DNA of 64,000 nt from Actinobacillus indolicus (GTDB lineage: Bacteria > Pseudomonadota > Gammaproteobacteria > Enterobacterales > Pasteurellaceae): positions 186,001 through 250,000 of the forward strand of contig NZ_CP038145.1 of NCBI RefSeq assembly GCF_004519515.1, given 5' to 3'. The translations under genes and the position numbers were made by a program. Below, piece by piece: positions 1-7,951 of the stretch. The notes below the pieces were generated by a model, which was given only the letters and a program-made list of their open reading frames with translations, searched no databases and had not been told where the DNA came from. Each line of letters begins with the position of its first letter. Position 1 is the stretch's first letter.

Positions 1-249
1 TGCATGCCGAACTTCATGGTGGACCCTAAAACTCTTCAATGCACGGGTCTGATCGACCTTGGGCGGCTCGGAACAGCAGATCGCTATGCCGATTTGGCAC
101 TCATGATTGCTAACGCCGAAGAGAACTGGGCAGCGCCAGATGAAGCAGAGCGCGCCTTCGCTGTCCTATTCAATGTATTGGGGATCGAAGCCCCCGACCG
201 CGAACGCCTTGCCTTCTATCTGCGATTGGACCCTCTGACTTGGGGTTGA
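1..249 (+). pseudogene. strA: strA (aph(3'')-Ib) 3' fragment, cut by window edge
   Basis: C-terminal 82 residues of the streptomycin 3''-phosphotransferase StrA, reading from Cys just after the catalytic HGD motif through IDLGRLG to the normal C-terminus LDPLTWG. The 5' side lies outside the window, so completeness of this copy is unknown. It is base-for-base the same as 2439-2687. Immediately after its stop codon the sequence changes to a truncated IS3-family transposase instead of strB, so the usual strA-strB linkage is broken here. I recognise the family with high confidence; whether this copy is functional cannot be judged. Confidence 0.9.
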
Positions 250-251
250 TG
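1..251 (+). repeat. Direct repeat of strA 3' end, copy 1
   Basis: 251 bp identical by eye to 2439-2689 in the same orientation; it may continue left beyond the window. The two copies bracket the truncated IS, aac(3)-II and the tmrB start, giving a potential 2438-bp recombination unit. Confidence 0.9.
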
Positions 252-965
252 CGATGTATTGATGAATTACATATGCAATATCCTTTTGCAGGCAGTCGTA
301 TGATGCGTGATTTGTTGAATCGTCAAGGACATCATATAGGACGACGTCATACACGTACTTTAATGAAGAAAATGGGTATTCAGGCGTTATATTGCAAACC
401 AAATTTAAGCCAGGCTAATCAAGCTCACCGTAAATATCCATATCTGCTCAAAGGGTTGGCTATTCAGCGCAGTAATCAAGTGTGGTCTACGGATATAACG
501 TATATCCCTATGGCAAAAGGCTTTGTTTATTTATGTGCTGTGATTGATTGGCATAGCCGCAAGGTACTTGCGCATAGGGTATCGATTAGTATGGAGGTGG
601 ATTTTTGTATTTCGGCTTTAAATGAAGCGATTGAAAAATATGGTCGACCTGAAATATTTAATACAGACCAAGGCAGCCAGTTTACCAGTGATGCATTTAT
701 TGATGTATTGAAATCAAATGGCATTCAAATCAGTATGGATGGTAAAGGTCGATGGGTAGATAATGTGATGGTTGAACGATTATGGCGGAGCGTTAAATAT
801 GAAGAGGTGTATCTCAAAGCTTATAGCAGTGTCACAGATGCGAAAAAGCAATTAAGTGCATATTTTGAGTTTTATAATTTGAAACGACCTCATTCGAGTC
901 TAGACAAAATGACACCAAATGAGTTTTACTATGATCAGCTACCCCAACAAAACAAGGTGGCTTAA
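252..965 (+). pseudogene. IS3-family transposase OrfB, N-terminally truncated
   Basis: About 237 residues of an IS3-family DDE transposase. The integrase core is visible: first Asp in WSTDITYIPM, second Asp in FNTDQGSQF, catalytic Glu in VERLWRSVKYE, and the typical C-terminal motif YNLKRPHSSLDKMTPNEFY. Homologous OrfB proteins normally begin some tens of residues earlier and are made as an OrfA-OrfB frameshift fusion; here the reading frame runs open from the end of strA with no OrfA. The catalytic core is intact but the DNA-binding part is absent, so autonomous transposition is unlikely. Confidence 0.8.
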
Positions 966-1025
966 CTAGAGCGGAATATCACTTATAAATACGCTTTTAG
1001 TTGTTCAAACAAGTGGGACCACCTC
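252..1025 (+). mobile_element. IS3-family insertion sequence, 5'-truncated
   Basis: Contains the catalytic half of an IS3-family OrfB and ends in a putative right terminal repeat around GTGGGACCACCTC (about 1012-1025). The left end, orfA and the start of orfB are missing; the break coincides with the strA stop codon at 249. It sits directly upstream of aac(3)-II, so its end may influence expression of that gene. The specific IS name is not recognised; base composition is AT-rich, unlike the flanking resistance genes. Confidence 0.75.
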
Positions 1026-1026
1026 T

Positions 1027-1070
1027 ATATCTCGATAGGTATAGTAGAGTGATATCTCGATAGGTATAGT
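1027..1070 (+). repeat. 25-bp-period direct repeat upstream of aac(3)-II
   Basis: The 19-mer ATATCTCGATAGGTATAGT occurs at 1027-1045 and again at 1052-1070, separated by AGAGTG. It lies between the IS end and the aac(3)-II ribosome binding site, so it may overlap the promoter region. Confidence 0.85.
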
Positions 1071-1097
1071 GTTTTGCAGTTTAGAGGAGATATCGCG

Positions 1098-1958
1098 ATG
1101 CATACGCGGAAGGCAATAACGGAGGCGCTTCAAAAACTCGGAGTCCAAACCGGTGACCTCTTGATGGTACATGCCTCACTTAAAGCGATTGGTCCGGTCG
1201 AAGGAGGAGCGGAGACGGTCGTTGCCGCGTTACGCTCCGCGGTTGGGCCGACTGGCACTGTGATGGGATACGCGTCGTGGGACCGATCACCCTACGAGGA
1301 GACTCTGAATGGCGCTCGGCTGGATGACGAAGCCCGCCGTACCTGGCTGCCGTTCGATCCCGCAACAGCCGGGACTTACCGTGGGTTCGGCCTGCTGAAT
1401 CAATTTCTGGTTCAAGCCCCCGGCGCGCGGCGCAGCGCGCACCCCGATGCATCGATGGTCGCGGTTGGTCCGCTGGCTGAAACGCTGACGGAGCCTCACG
1501 AACTCGGTCACGCCTTGGGGGAAGGATCGCCCGTCGAGCGGTTCGTTCGCCTTGGCGGGAAGGCCCTGCTGTTGGGTGCGCCGCTAAACTCCGTTACCGC
1601 ATTGCACTACGCCGAGGCGGTTGCCGATATCCCCAACAAACGGTGGGTGACGTATGAGATGCCGATGCTTGGAAGAGACGGTGAAGTCGCCTGGAAAACG
1701 GCATCGGATTACGATTCAAACGGCATTCTCGATTGCTTTGCTATCGAAGGAAAGCCGGATGCGGTTGAAACTATAGCAAATGCTTACGTGAAGCTCGGTC
1801 GCCATCGAGAAGGTGTCGTGGGCTTTGCTCAGTGCTACCTGTTCGACGCGCAGGACATCGTGACGTTCGGCGTCACCTATCTTGAGAAGCATTTCGGAAC
1901 CACTCCGATCGTGCCTCCGCACGAGGCCGTCGAGCGCTCTTGCGAGCCTTCAGGTTAG
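1098..1958 (+). CDS. aac(3)-II: Aminoglycoside N(3)-acetyltransferase AAC(3)-II
   Basis: 286-residue acetyl-CoA-dependent enzyme that acetylates the 3-amino group of 2-deoxystreptamine aminoglycosides, giving resistance to gentamicin, tobramycin and relatives. The start MHTRKAITEALQ is the usual one for this family and is preceded by GAGGAGA at 1084-1090; the frame is open further upstream but the extra residues are not part of the family. Conserved segments include LMVHASLKAIG near the N-terminus, LLGAPLNSVTALHYAE centrally and the C-terminus ERSCEPSG. Full length, no frameshift. GC-rich and clearly foreign to the AT-rich host. It is followed 12 bp later by the beginning of tmrB, the usual neighbour of aac(3)-II genes in Enterobacterales. 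Subtype (IIa, IIc, IId, IIe) cannot be assigned by eye. Confidence 0.95.
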   Translation: MHTRKAITEALQKLGVQTGDLLMVHASLKAIGPVEGGAETVVAALRSAVGPTGTVMGYASWDRSPYEETLNGARLDDEARRTWLPFDPATAGTYRGFGLLNQFLVQAPGARRSAHPDASMVAVGPLAETLTEPHELGHALGEGSPVERFVRLGGKALLLGAPLNSVTALHYAEAVADIPNKRWVTYEMPMLGRDGEVAWKTASDYDSNGILDCFAIEGKPDAVETIANAYVKLGRHREGVVGFAQCYLFDAQDIVTFGVTYLEKHFGTTPIVPPHEAVERSCEPSG

Positions 1959-1970
1959 AGGCCGTCGACA

Positions 1971-2687
1971 ATGATAATCTGGATCAACGGACCTTTCGGC
2001 GCCGGAAAGACGACGCTCGCTAAGCGGCTGCGCGATCGGCGTTCCAAATCGCTGATCTTTGACCCCGAGGAAATCGGGTTCGTGGTGATCAACTGGCAGG
2101 AGGAACAGGAGGGTGCATGCTTGGTGATAACGGCAATTCCGGGAGTACCGGCGGCTGATCTGTCTGGAGCGGATTTGCTCAAAGCGTGGCCGTCAATGGG
2201 GCAGCAACTTGGCGCTGTTCACAGCCTATCGGTTGATCAATGTCCGTTTGAGCGCAGGCTGTCGCGAATGTTCGGACGCGCCGTTGATGTGGTGTCCCGC
2301 AATGCCGTCAATCCCGACTTCTTACCGGACGAGGACAAGAGTACGCCGCAGCTCGATCTTTTGGCTCGTGTCGAACGAGAGCTACCGGTGCGGCTCGACC
2401 AAGAGCGCACCGATATGGTTGTTTGCCATGGTGATCCCTGCATGCCGAACTTCATGGTGGACCCTAAAACTCTTCAATGCACGGGTCTGATCGACCTTGG
2501 GCGGCTCGGAACAGCAGATCGCTATGCCGATTTGGCACTCATGATTGCTAACGCCGAAGAGAACTGGGCAGCGCCAGATGAAGCAGAGCGCGCCTTCGCT
2601 GTCCTATTCAATGTATTGGGGATCGAAGCCCCCGACCGCGAACGCCTTGCCTTCTATCTGCGATTGGACCCTCTGACTTGGGGTTGA
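1971..2687 (+). pseudogene. tmrB::strA: In-frame chimera: TmrB N-terminus fused to StrA C-terminal part
   Basis: One uninterrupted 238-residue frame made from two genes. Residues 1 to about 39 match the TmrB-like (tunicamycin-resistance ATPase) protein usually found downstream of aac(3)-II, with the P-loop GPFGAGKTT. From about residue 40 (VINWQEEQEG) the sequence is StrA from roughly its residue 67 to the C-terminus, including the catalytic loop VVCHGDPCMPNF and the metal-binding IDLGRLG. The StrA N-lobe, which carries the ATP-binding lysine, is gone, so I infer no streptomycin phosphotransferase activity; TmrB is also truncated. The stop codon overlaps the strB start (ATG at 2687), so the chimera keeps strB in translational coupling. 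The breakpoint lies near 2085-2095, where both parents plausibly share GTGATCAAC-like sequence. Confidence 0.88.
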
Positions 2688-2689
2688 TG
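2439..2689 (+). repeat. Direct repeat of strA 3' end, copy 2
   Basis: Second copy of the 251-bp segment at 1-251. Identity ends right after TTGATG, where this copy continues into strB while copy 1 continues into an IS3-family element. Confidence 0.9.
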
Positions 2690-3523
2690 TTCATGCCGCC
2701 TGTTTTTCCTGCTCATTGGCACGTTTCGCAACCTGTTCTCATTGCGGACACCTTTTCCAGCCTCGTTTGGAAAGTTTCATTGCCAGACGGGACTCCTGCA
2801 ATCGTCAAGGGATTGAAACCTATAGAAGACATTGCTGATGAACTGCGCGGGGCCGACTATCTGGTATGGCGCAATGGGAGGGGAGCAGTCCGGTTGCTCG
2901 GTCGTGAGAACAATCTGATGTTGCTCGAATATGCCGGGGAGCGAATGCTCTCTCACATCGTTGCCGAGCACGGCGACTACCAGGCGACCGAAATTGCAGC
3001 GGAACTGATGGCGAAGCTGTATGCCGCATCTGAGGAACCCCTGCCTTCTGCCCTTCTCCCGATCCGGGATCGCTTTGCAGCTTTGTTTCAGCGGGCGCGC
3101 GATGATCAAAACGCAGGTTGTCAAACTGACTACGTCCACGCGGCGATTATAGCCGATCAAATGATGAGCAATGCCTCGGAACTGCGTGGGCTACATGGCG
3201 ATCTGCATCATGAAAACATCATGTTCTCCAGTCGCGGCTGGCTGGTGATAGATCCCGTCGGTCTGGTCGGTGAAGTGGGCTTTGGCGCCGCCAATATGTT
3301 CTACGATCCGGCTGACAGAGACGACCTTTGTCTCGATCCTAGACGCATTGCACAGATGGCGGACGCATTCTCTCGTGCGCTGGACGTCGATCCGCGTCGC
3401 CTGCTCGACCAGGCGTACGCTTATGGGTGCCTTTCCGCAGCTTGGAACGCGGATGGAGAAGAGGAGCAACGCGATCTAGCTATCGCGGCCGCGATCAAGC
3501 AGGTGCGACAGACGTCATACTAG
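2687..3523 (+). CDS. strB: Streptomycin 6-phosphotransferase StrB, APH(6)-Id
   Basis: 278-residue kinase that phosphorylates streptomycin at the 6-hydroxyl. Starts MFMPPVFPAHW, the family start; the ATG overlaps the TGA of the upstream tmrB::strA frame, which is the native strA-strB coupling. The catalytic loop is LHGDLHHENIM and the metal-binding aspartate lies in WLVIDPVG. Full length with the usual C-terminus VRQTSY. It is probably translated by coupling to the chimera, transcribed from upstream (aac(3)-II direction). Confers streptomycin resistance on its own in other contexts. Confidence 0.95.
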   Translation: MFMPPVFPAHWHVSQPVLIADTFSSLVWKVSLPDGTPAIVKGLKPIEDIADELRGADYLVWRNGRGAVRLLGRENNLMLLEYAGERMLSHIVAEHGDYQATEIAAELMAKLYAASEEPLPSALLPIRDRFAALFQRARDDQNAGCQTDYVHAAIIADQMMSNASELRGLHGDLHHENIMFSSRGWLVIDPVGLVGEVGFGAANMFYDPADRDDLCLDPRRIAQMADAFSRALDVDPRRLLDQAYAYGCLSAAWNADGEEEQRDLAIAAAIKQVRQTSY

Positions 3524-3640
3524 ATATCAAGCGACTTCTCCTATCCCCTGGGAACACATCAATCTTACCGGAGAATATCGTTGGCCAAAGCCTTAGCGTA
3601 GGATTTCGCCCTCTCCCGCAAACGACCCCTTTATTGTAGG
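3524..3640 (+). mobile_element. Tn5393-like segment downstream of strB, truncated
   Basis: The DNA after the strB stop, from TAGATATCAAGCGACTTC through GGCCAAAGCCTTAGCG to CGCAAACGACCCC, is the sequence I know downstream of strB in Tn5393/RSF1010-type clusters. It stops abruptly near 3630-3640 where aph(3')-Ia flanking DNA begins. No transposase genes of Tn5393 remain. Confidence 0.6.
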
Positions 3641-3858
3641 TGGGCCAGTTGGTGATTTTGAACTTTTGCTTTGCCACGGAACGGTCTGCGTTGTCGGGAA
3701 GATGCGTGATCTGATCCTTCAACTCAGCAAAAGTTCGATTTATTCAACAAATCCACGTTGTGTCTCAAAATCTCTTATGTTATATTGCACAAGATAAAAA
3801 TATATCATCATGAACAATAAAACTGTCTGCTTACATAAACAGTAATACAAGGGGTGTT
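3641..3858 (+). promoter_or_regulatory. aph(3')-Ia upstream region
   Basis: Sequence typical of the region in front of the Tn903/Tn4352 kanamycin gene. A possible -35 TTGCAC is at 3785-3790 and a ribosome binding site AAGGGGTG lies just before the ATG at 3859. I do not assign an exact -10. Confidence 0.5.
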
Positions 3859-4674
3859 ATGAGCCATATTCAACGGGAAACGTCTTGCTCGAGGCCGCGA
3901 TTAAATTCCAACCTGGATGCTGATTTATATGGGTATAAATGGGCTCGCGATAATGTCGGGCAATCAGGTGCGACAATCTATCGATTGTATGGGAAGCCCG
4001 ATGCGCCAGAGTTGTTTCTGAAACATGGCAAAGGTAGCGTTGCCAATGATGTTACAGATGAGATGGTCAGACTAAACTGGCTGACGGCATTTATGCCTCT
4101 TCCGACCATCAAGCATTTTATCCGTACTCCTGATGATGCATGGTTACTCACCACTGCGCTCCCCGGGAAAACAGCATTCCAGGTATTAGAAGAATATCCT
4201 GATTCAGGTGAAAATATTGTTGATGCGCTGGCAGCGTTCCTGCGCCGGTTGCATTCGATTCCTGTTAGTAATTGTCCTTTTAACAGCGATCGCGTATTTC
4301 GTCTCGCTCAGGCGCAATCACGAATGAATAACGGTTTGGTTGATGCGAGTGATTTTGATGACGAGCGTAATGGCTGGCCTGTTGAACAAGTCTGGAAAGA
4401 AATGCATAAGCTTTTGCCATTCTCACCGGATTCAGTCGTCACTCATGGTGATTTCTCACTTGATAACCTTATTTTTGACGAGGGGAAATTAATAGGTTGT
4501 ATTGATGTTGGACGAGTCGGAATCGCAGACCGATACCAGGATCTTGCCATCCTATGGAACTGCCTCGGTGAATTTTCTCCTTCATTACAGAAACGGCTTT
4601 TTCAAAAATATGGTATTGATAATCCTGATATGAATAAATTGCAGTTTCATTTGATGCTCGATGAGTTTTTCTGA
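3859..4674 (+). CDS. aph(3')-Ia: Kanamycin/neomycin phosphotransferase APH(3')-Ia
   Basis: 271 residues, the full family length, beginning MSHIQRETSCSRPRLNSN. It transfers phosphate from ATP to the 3'-hydroxyl of kanamycin and neomycin. The Brenner motif VVTHGDFSLDNLIF carries the catalytic Asp, and CIDVGRVGIADRYQD holds the metal-binding Asp; the C-terminus MLDEFF is normal. No frameshift seen. It comes originally from Tn903-type elements, but no IS903 or IS26 is present; both flanks are truncated foreign segments. Confidence 0.96.
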   Translation: MSHIQRETSCSRPRLNSNLDADLYGYKWARDNVGQSGATIYRLYGKPDAPELFLKHGKGSVANDVTDEMVRLNWLTAFMPLPTIKHFIRTPDDAWLLTTALPGKTAFQVLEEYPDSGENIVDALAAFLRRLHSIPVSNCPFNSDRVFRLAQAQSRMNNGLVDASDFDDERNGWPVEQVWKEMHKLLPFSPDSVVTHGDFSLDNLIFDEGKLIGCIDVGRVGIADRYQDLAILWNCLGEFSPSLQKRLFQKYGIDNPDMNKLQFHLMLDEFF

Positions 4675-4849
4675 TAGTTAGTCTTTGTAGAGACACAAAC
4701 CTGAAATTCCGGACACCGCGCTTCAGGACATCTCCCTGGACGCCGATATCTGGCAGTATCCGGACGGTACTATCGAACGCCGGGCCAACGGTACTCCCCT
4801 GCCCTTTATGACTGACGACCGGCTATTTCACCCACGCACTTCTCCATGA
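4675..4849 (+). other. GC-rich foreign fragment with truncated 3' reading frame
   Basis: After the aph(3')-Ia stop, one frame is open from about 4712 to a TGA at 4847-4849 (D-T-A-L-Q-D-I-S-L-D-A-D-I-W-Q-Y-P and onward, ending FHPRTSP). It looks like the C-terminal piece of a protein I do not recognise. Its end overlaps the stop of the minus-strand C45-like frame. Composition is unlike the host; it is a remnant of an earlier insertion. Confidence 0.35.
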
Positions 4850-5585
4850 AATTTAGCATCGTCGCGGTTAATGTCGAAAATTTGCCACCTGACGTGGTTG
4901 GCATCGAGGGTGAAAACTGCCGTGGCGAGGGTGTTCTCCTCATCCGGATCGTCGGCAGCCAGCCGGTAAATTGGCAGTTCTGCGTCATGGGTATCTGAGA
5001 GAATGGTTTTTGCCGCCGCGGCGTCAAACGGAGGTTGCGTTTCCCGCCACTGCACGAGGCGTAACTGCCGCGACGCTGAACTGTCGGTAACGATCTGCTC
5101 AACGCCAGCCAGTGCCGCATGCACCAGATGGTTGGCATGCCCGGTTACCGTCGTCAGGGGTAGAACGGAACAGCCTTGACCGGTGGCCTCAACGCTGAAC
5201 AGCCGCGCATCGCCCAGCTGCCCGAGCGTATGGTGAAACGCCCCGGATCGCGGCTGGCCGGTAAGTATAGTGATGGCCTCGTCGAGGGTGTTCGCATTCA
5301 GCGAGGCGCGAGCCAGGATCTGACGCGGTAATCCCTGCGGACGATACACTGCACGGATGTTATTCACCGTGTTAACGATACCTTTTTCATTTACCGCAAA
5401 GGTGTGGCCGCAAATCGACCCCTTGGGTGGCAGTCCGAACAGCGCCCGATCATGGTCGCGCTCTAGGTAGCTATCCAACCCATCGAGCAGGCGCTGTTCT
5501 GGCCACTCGCCGCTTTCAACCTTGCCGAGTATCCACGCGCCTACCAGCACCTTGCGCCGGGTGTCCTCCTTGGCGTATAACGAGC
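4828..5585 (-). pseudogene. Fused remnant: TraD-like C-terminus plus C45 acyltransferase-like C-terminal domain
   Basis: The minus-strand frame is open from the junction at about 5585 to the stop at 4828-4830; the first usual start codon is at 5550. Residues up to about 42 from that start (KEDTRRKVLVGAWILGKVESGEWPEQ..., ending DRALFGLPP) have the pattern of the small TraD proteins encoded beside MOBQ-type relaxase genes. From there (ICGHTFAVNEKGIVNTVNNI) the sequence matches the C-terminal part of C45-family autoproteolytic acyltransferases (isopenicillin-N acyltransferase relatives), where a glycine-rich GxNexG segment is followed by LPRQILARASLNANTLDEA. The N-terminal nucleophile Cys region of that family is absent. 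I infer a deletion joined the two genes in frame; neither part is likely to be functional. Confidence 0.55.
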
Positions 5586-6601
5586 AAGTTTTGGCTTACC
5601 AAACCTTAAAATCCACACAATCACAGACACAGGAAAAATCAGATGAACGAGCAAAACAACTCTTGGGTTCAAGAGTGGTTGAACAAGTCAGCGAAAGCGA
5701 GCGAGAGAATGGCAACGGACGAGAAATTTCGTCAGGAAGTCGCCAAACGAGCAACGAACAGCGGACAGGATATTCAGGCAATTCTAGCCAAGAATATCGC
5801 CAAATATCAAAATCAGGCGAAAGATTAACTAATAAAACGTCTGAAAACGCTCTCATAGAGCCTACAAGACCTATCAAAAATAAAAATGGTAGTAAGGTAG
5901 CACCCACACCAACAAACACGCCTAAAACGCAAAATAACGCAAATTCTAATCTATTGTCATCAGAACAGTATCGGCAGACTATGGAGTTTTTGCGAGAATT
6001 TAACGACCGATTGGAGCAAATCGCCCAAAATATCCTAGAAAATCAGCTAAAAGCATTGAGAACTAAGGCTAAACCAATCCTAGCCACCTTTGAAAAACTA
6101 AGGGACAATGAACCGTTATTCTTTGGTAAAGACAAATGGCGACAAGATAAACAACAAGCCTTGAATGCTTACAACGCAGTCAAAGAGCAACACGACAAGA
6201 TGAAAGCCAATGGCATTACAGACGAACACCGAAAACAGGCTAACGAACAACTAGCCAAAGATGACCCTAGTTACCACGAAAGGGGCAAACAGGCGTTTTT
6301 GTCAATCAAGCTAAACGAATTGGCGGAGCTGGATAACCTTGCCAAACAACACGGAGCAGACAAACACGCAAGAGCAGGACAAACTTACAGAGGTAAGATT
6401 ATCCAATCAGATGATAAGATGAGCCTACAAGAAACAACGGACGGCATTGTTTTTCACAGAATTGGCGAACTTGAAGTCGGCAAAGGCTACACACTTAGTC
6501 TAAGTGCTGATAAGAAATCATATAGCATTCAACAAGACTATGAAATCAGAACGAGAACACCACAACAAGAACACGACCAAGACAAGGGCAAAGGGCGTTA
6601 A
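5585..6601 (+). pseudogene. Relaxase (MobA/MobL-like) C-terminal remnant
   Basis: About 338 residues, AT-rich, resembling the C-terminal half of mobilization relaxases of small Pasteurellaceae/Moraxellaceae plasmids: a low-complexity, charged linker (Q/S/N/R-rich) followed by a KfrB-like domain (YRGKIIQSDDKMSLQET, VFHRIGELEVGKGYTLSL). The catalytic N-terminus with the tyrosine and the HxH motif is missing; the frame begins at the junction with the GC-rich minus-strand remnant near 5580. This suggests a small mobilizable resistance plasmid was once integrated here. Not expected to be functional. Confidence 0.55.
5643..5828 (+). CDS. Small ORF nested in the relaxase remnant, possibly MobB-like
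   Basis: 61 residues starting MNEQNNSWVQEWLNK in a different frame from the relaxase. Nested small mobilization genes inside mobA are known from IncQ plasmids, and this ORF has an ATG and a helical, charged composition, but I see no family motif and the ribosome binding site is weak. It could equally be a shadow frame of the low-complexity linker. Confidence 0.25.
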   Translation: MNEQNNSWVQEWLNKSAKASERMATDEKFRQEVAKRATNSGQDIQAILAKNIAKYQNQAKD

Positions 6602-6696
6602 TTTTTCTTTTGTCTTCTAAAAACAACATAAGAACCACAAAACCAAATCTACTATCATGATGAACAAATTTTAATCTTTTTTAAAAAATTAAAAAG

Positions 6697-7766
6697 CTGA
6701 ATTTACAATCCAAGTGCAACAAAAAAAGAAGTACTCATCAACTAGAATATAATTTTGTTTCCACACAAAAACCACTTCCAAATGATGAGTACTTCCTACC
6801 GACATCTTACAATAAACGAGCGAGAAAAGATAATGATTTTACTCGCACAGAGCAAAAAACAAGCAGAAATTGCCAAAGCACTGGGACGTAGCTCCAGCAC
6901 CATTTCTCGCGAGCTGAAACGACACGCTCTAGAAAGCTACAGTGCAACGAACGCACAAAACAGCTATTTGAAGCATCGTCAAAATAGCAAAGCACAGCGC
7001 AAATTAGAGCAGCCTGAATATTTCCATTTGGTGCAAGAAAAGTTTCTGACAGAAAACTGGTCGCCTGAACAAATTAGCGCACGATTGAAATTAGAACAAT
7101 CTAATTTATCAATCAGTTATTCAACCATTTATCGTGGTATTTATTCAGGGCTGTTTGATATAGGAGAACGCAAAGCCAGTCGTAAACTACGCCACAAAGG
7201 CAAAACACGGCATACAAAAAATCATCATGAAAAACGTGGCAAAATTCAGATATCCAACCATTTGAACGACCGTCCGATTTCGGCGCAAAATCGGAGTCGT
7301 TTTGGACATTGGGAAGCCGATACCGTACTGGGTAAAGCGGGTGGAGCTTGTTTGCTGACGCTGACGGAACGCAAAAGTCGTTTTGAGTTGGTGAAGAAAA
7401 TTCCTGCCAAAAAAGCCGAAGCAGTCCAAAAAGCCATGATTGAATTGCTGGATTCACATATATTGCGGTCAATTACGCCAGACCGTGGTAAAGAATTTGC
7501 CCAACATCGTTTGGTAACAGAAGCACTGGGTGTAGAATTTTACTTCCCCGAGCCGCATCAACCGTGGACACGGGGAACGAATGAAAATACAAATGGGTTA
7601 CTTCGTGAATACTTTCCGAAGCACCAAGACATCAATCAGTGGAGCGAAGTTGATATTCAACAGGTGGTCAATAAACTGAATTTACGACCGCGTAAATGTT
7701 TAGGTTGGAAAACACCTTATGAAGTTTACTTCAAAAAATCGTTGCACTTGGTTTGACAATTCAAGG
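6697..7766 (+). mobile_element. ISApl1-like IS30-family element, intact copy
   Basis: 1070 bp, the size I know for ISApl1. Left terminal repeat CTGAATTTACAATCCAAG at 6697 and right repeat ending TTTGACAATTCAAGG at 7766; read inward the two share CCAAGTGCAAC. Left flank AG and right flank GA do not match, so no 2-bp target duplication is visible, consistent with rearrangement after insertion. A decayed second copy lies at 9702-10672 in the same orientation, and together they bracket the estX::aadA1 fusion like a composite transposon. Confidence 0.82.
6782..7756 (+). CDS. IS30-family transposase (ISApl1-like)
   Basis: 324 residues from ATG 6782. N-terminal helix-turn-helix LTINEREKIMILLAQSKKQAEIAKALG with SSSTISRELKRH is the IS30 signature. 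The DDE core shows HWEADTVLG (first Asp), RSITPDRGKEF (second Asp) and ENTNGLLREYFPK (Glu). A later Met at 6833 would give 307 residues, the length I recall for annotated ISApl1; I prefer the earlier start because it preserves the helix-turn-helix. Full length, so probably active and able to act on the defective second copy in trans. Confidence 0.88.
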   Translation: MMSTSYRHLTINEREKIMILLAQSKKQAEIAKALGRSSSTISRELKRHALESYSATNAQNSYLKHRQNSKAQRKLEQPEYFHLVQEKFLTENWSPEQISARLKLEQSNLSISYSTIYRGIYSGLFDIGERKASRKLRHKGKTRHTKNHHEKRGKIQISNHLNDRPISAQNRSRFGHWEADTVLGKAGGACLLTLTERKSRFELVKKIPAKKAEAVQKAMIELLDSHILRSITPDRGKEFAQHRLVTEALGVEFYFPEPHQPWTRGTNENTNGLLREYFPKHQDINQWSEVDIQQVVNKLNLRPRKCLGWKTPYEVYFKKSLHLV

Positions 7767-7951
7767 GATAACGTGCAATGATAGAAGTATATCGCGCATG
7801 CACGTTTGCGTCCTTGTGACTTTCTTCGGATTCAGGAATTTCACTAAGGATATTAATTAATTACGAATACATCTTGATGGGAAATATGAGGCGGAAAACG
7901 CGCATGCGCGATATTCAAATGTTGTACGTAAAACTCGAAGGCAATTTTAGT

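Noticed and set aside
1..249. Independent small gene of 81 codons at the window start
   Set aside because: It is the StrA C-terminus; the apparent ATG is an internal Met codon.
4828..5550. Intact penicillin acyltransferase-type resistance gene
   Set aside because: The N-terminal nucleophile region of the C45 family is missing and the start belongs to a TraD-like gene.
6695..7768. Target-site duplication for the intact ISApl1-like copy
   Set aside because: Flanking dinucleotides differ (AG and GA), so no duplication can be claimed.
7757..7951. A class 1 or class 2 integron integrase or attI beside the cassettes
   Set aside because: Only about 190 bp separate the IS from estX, with no integrase coding sequence and no recognisable attI.
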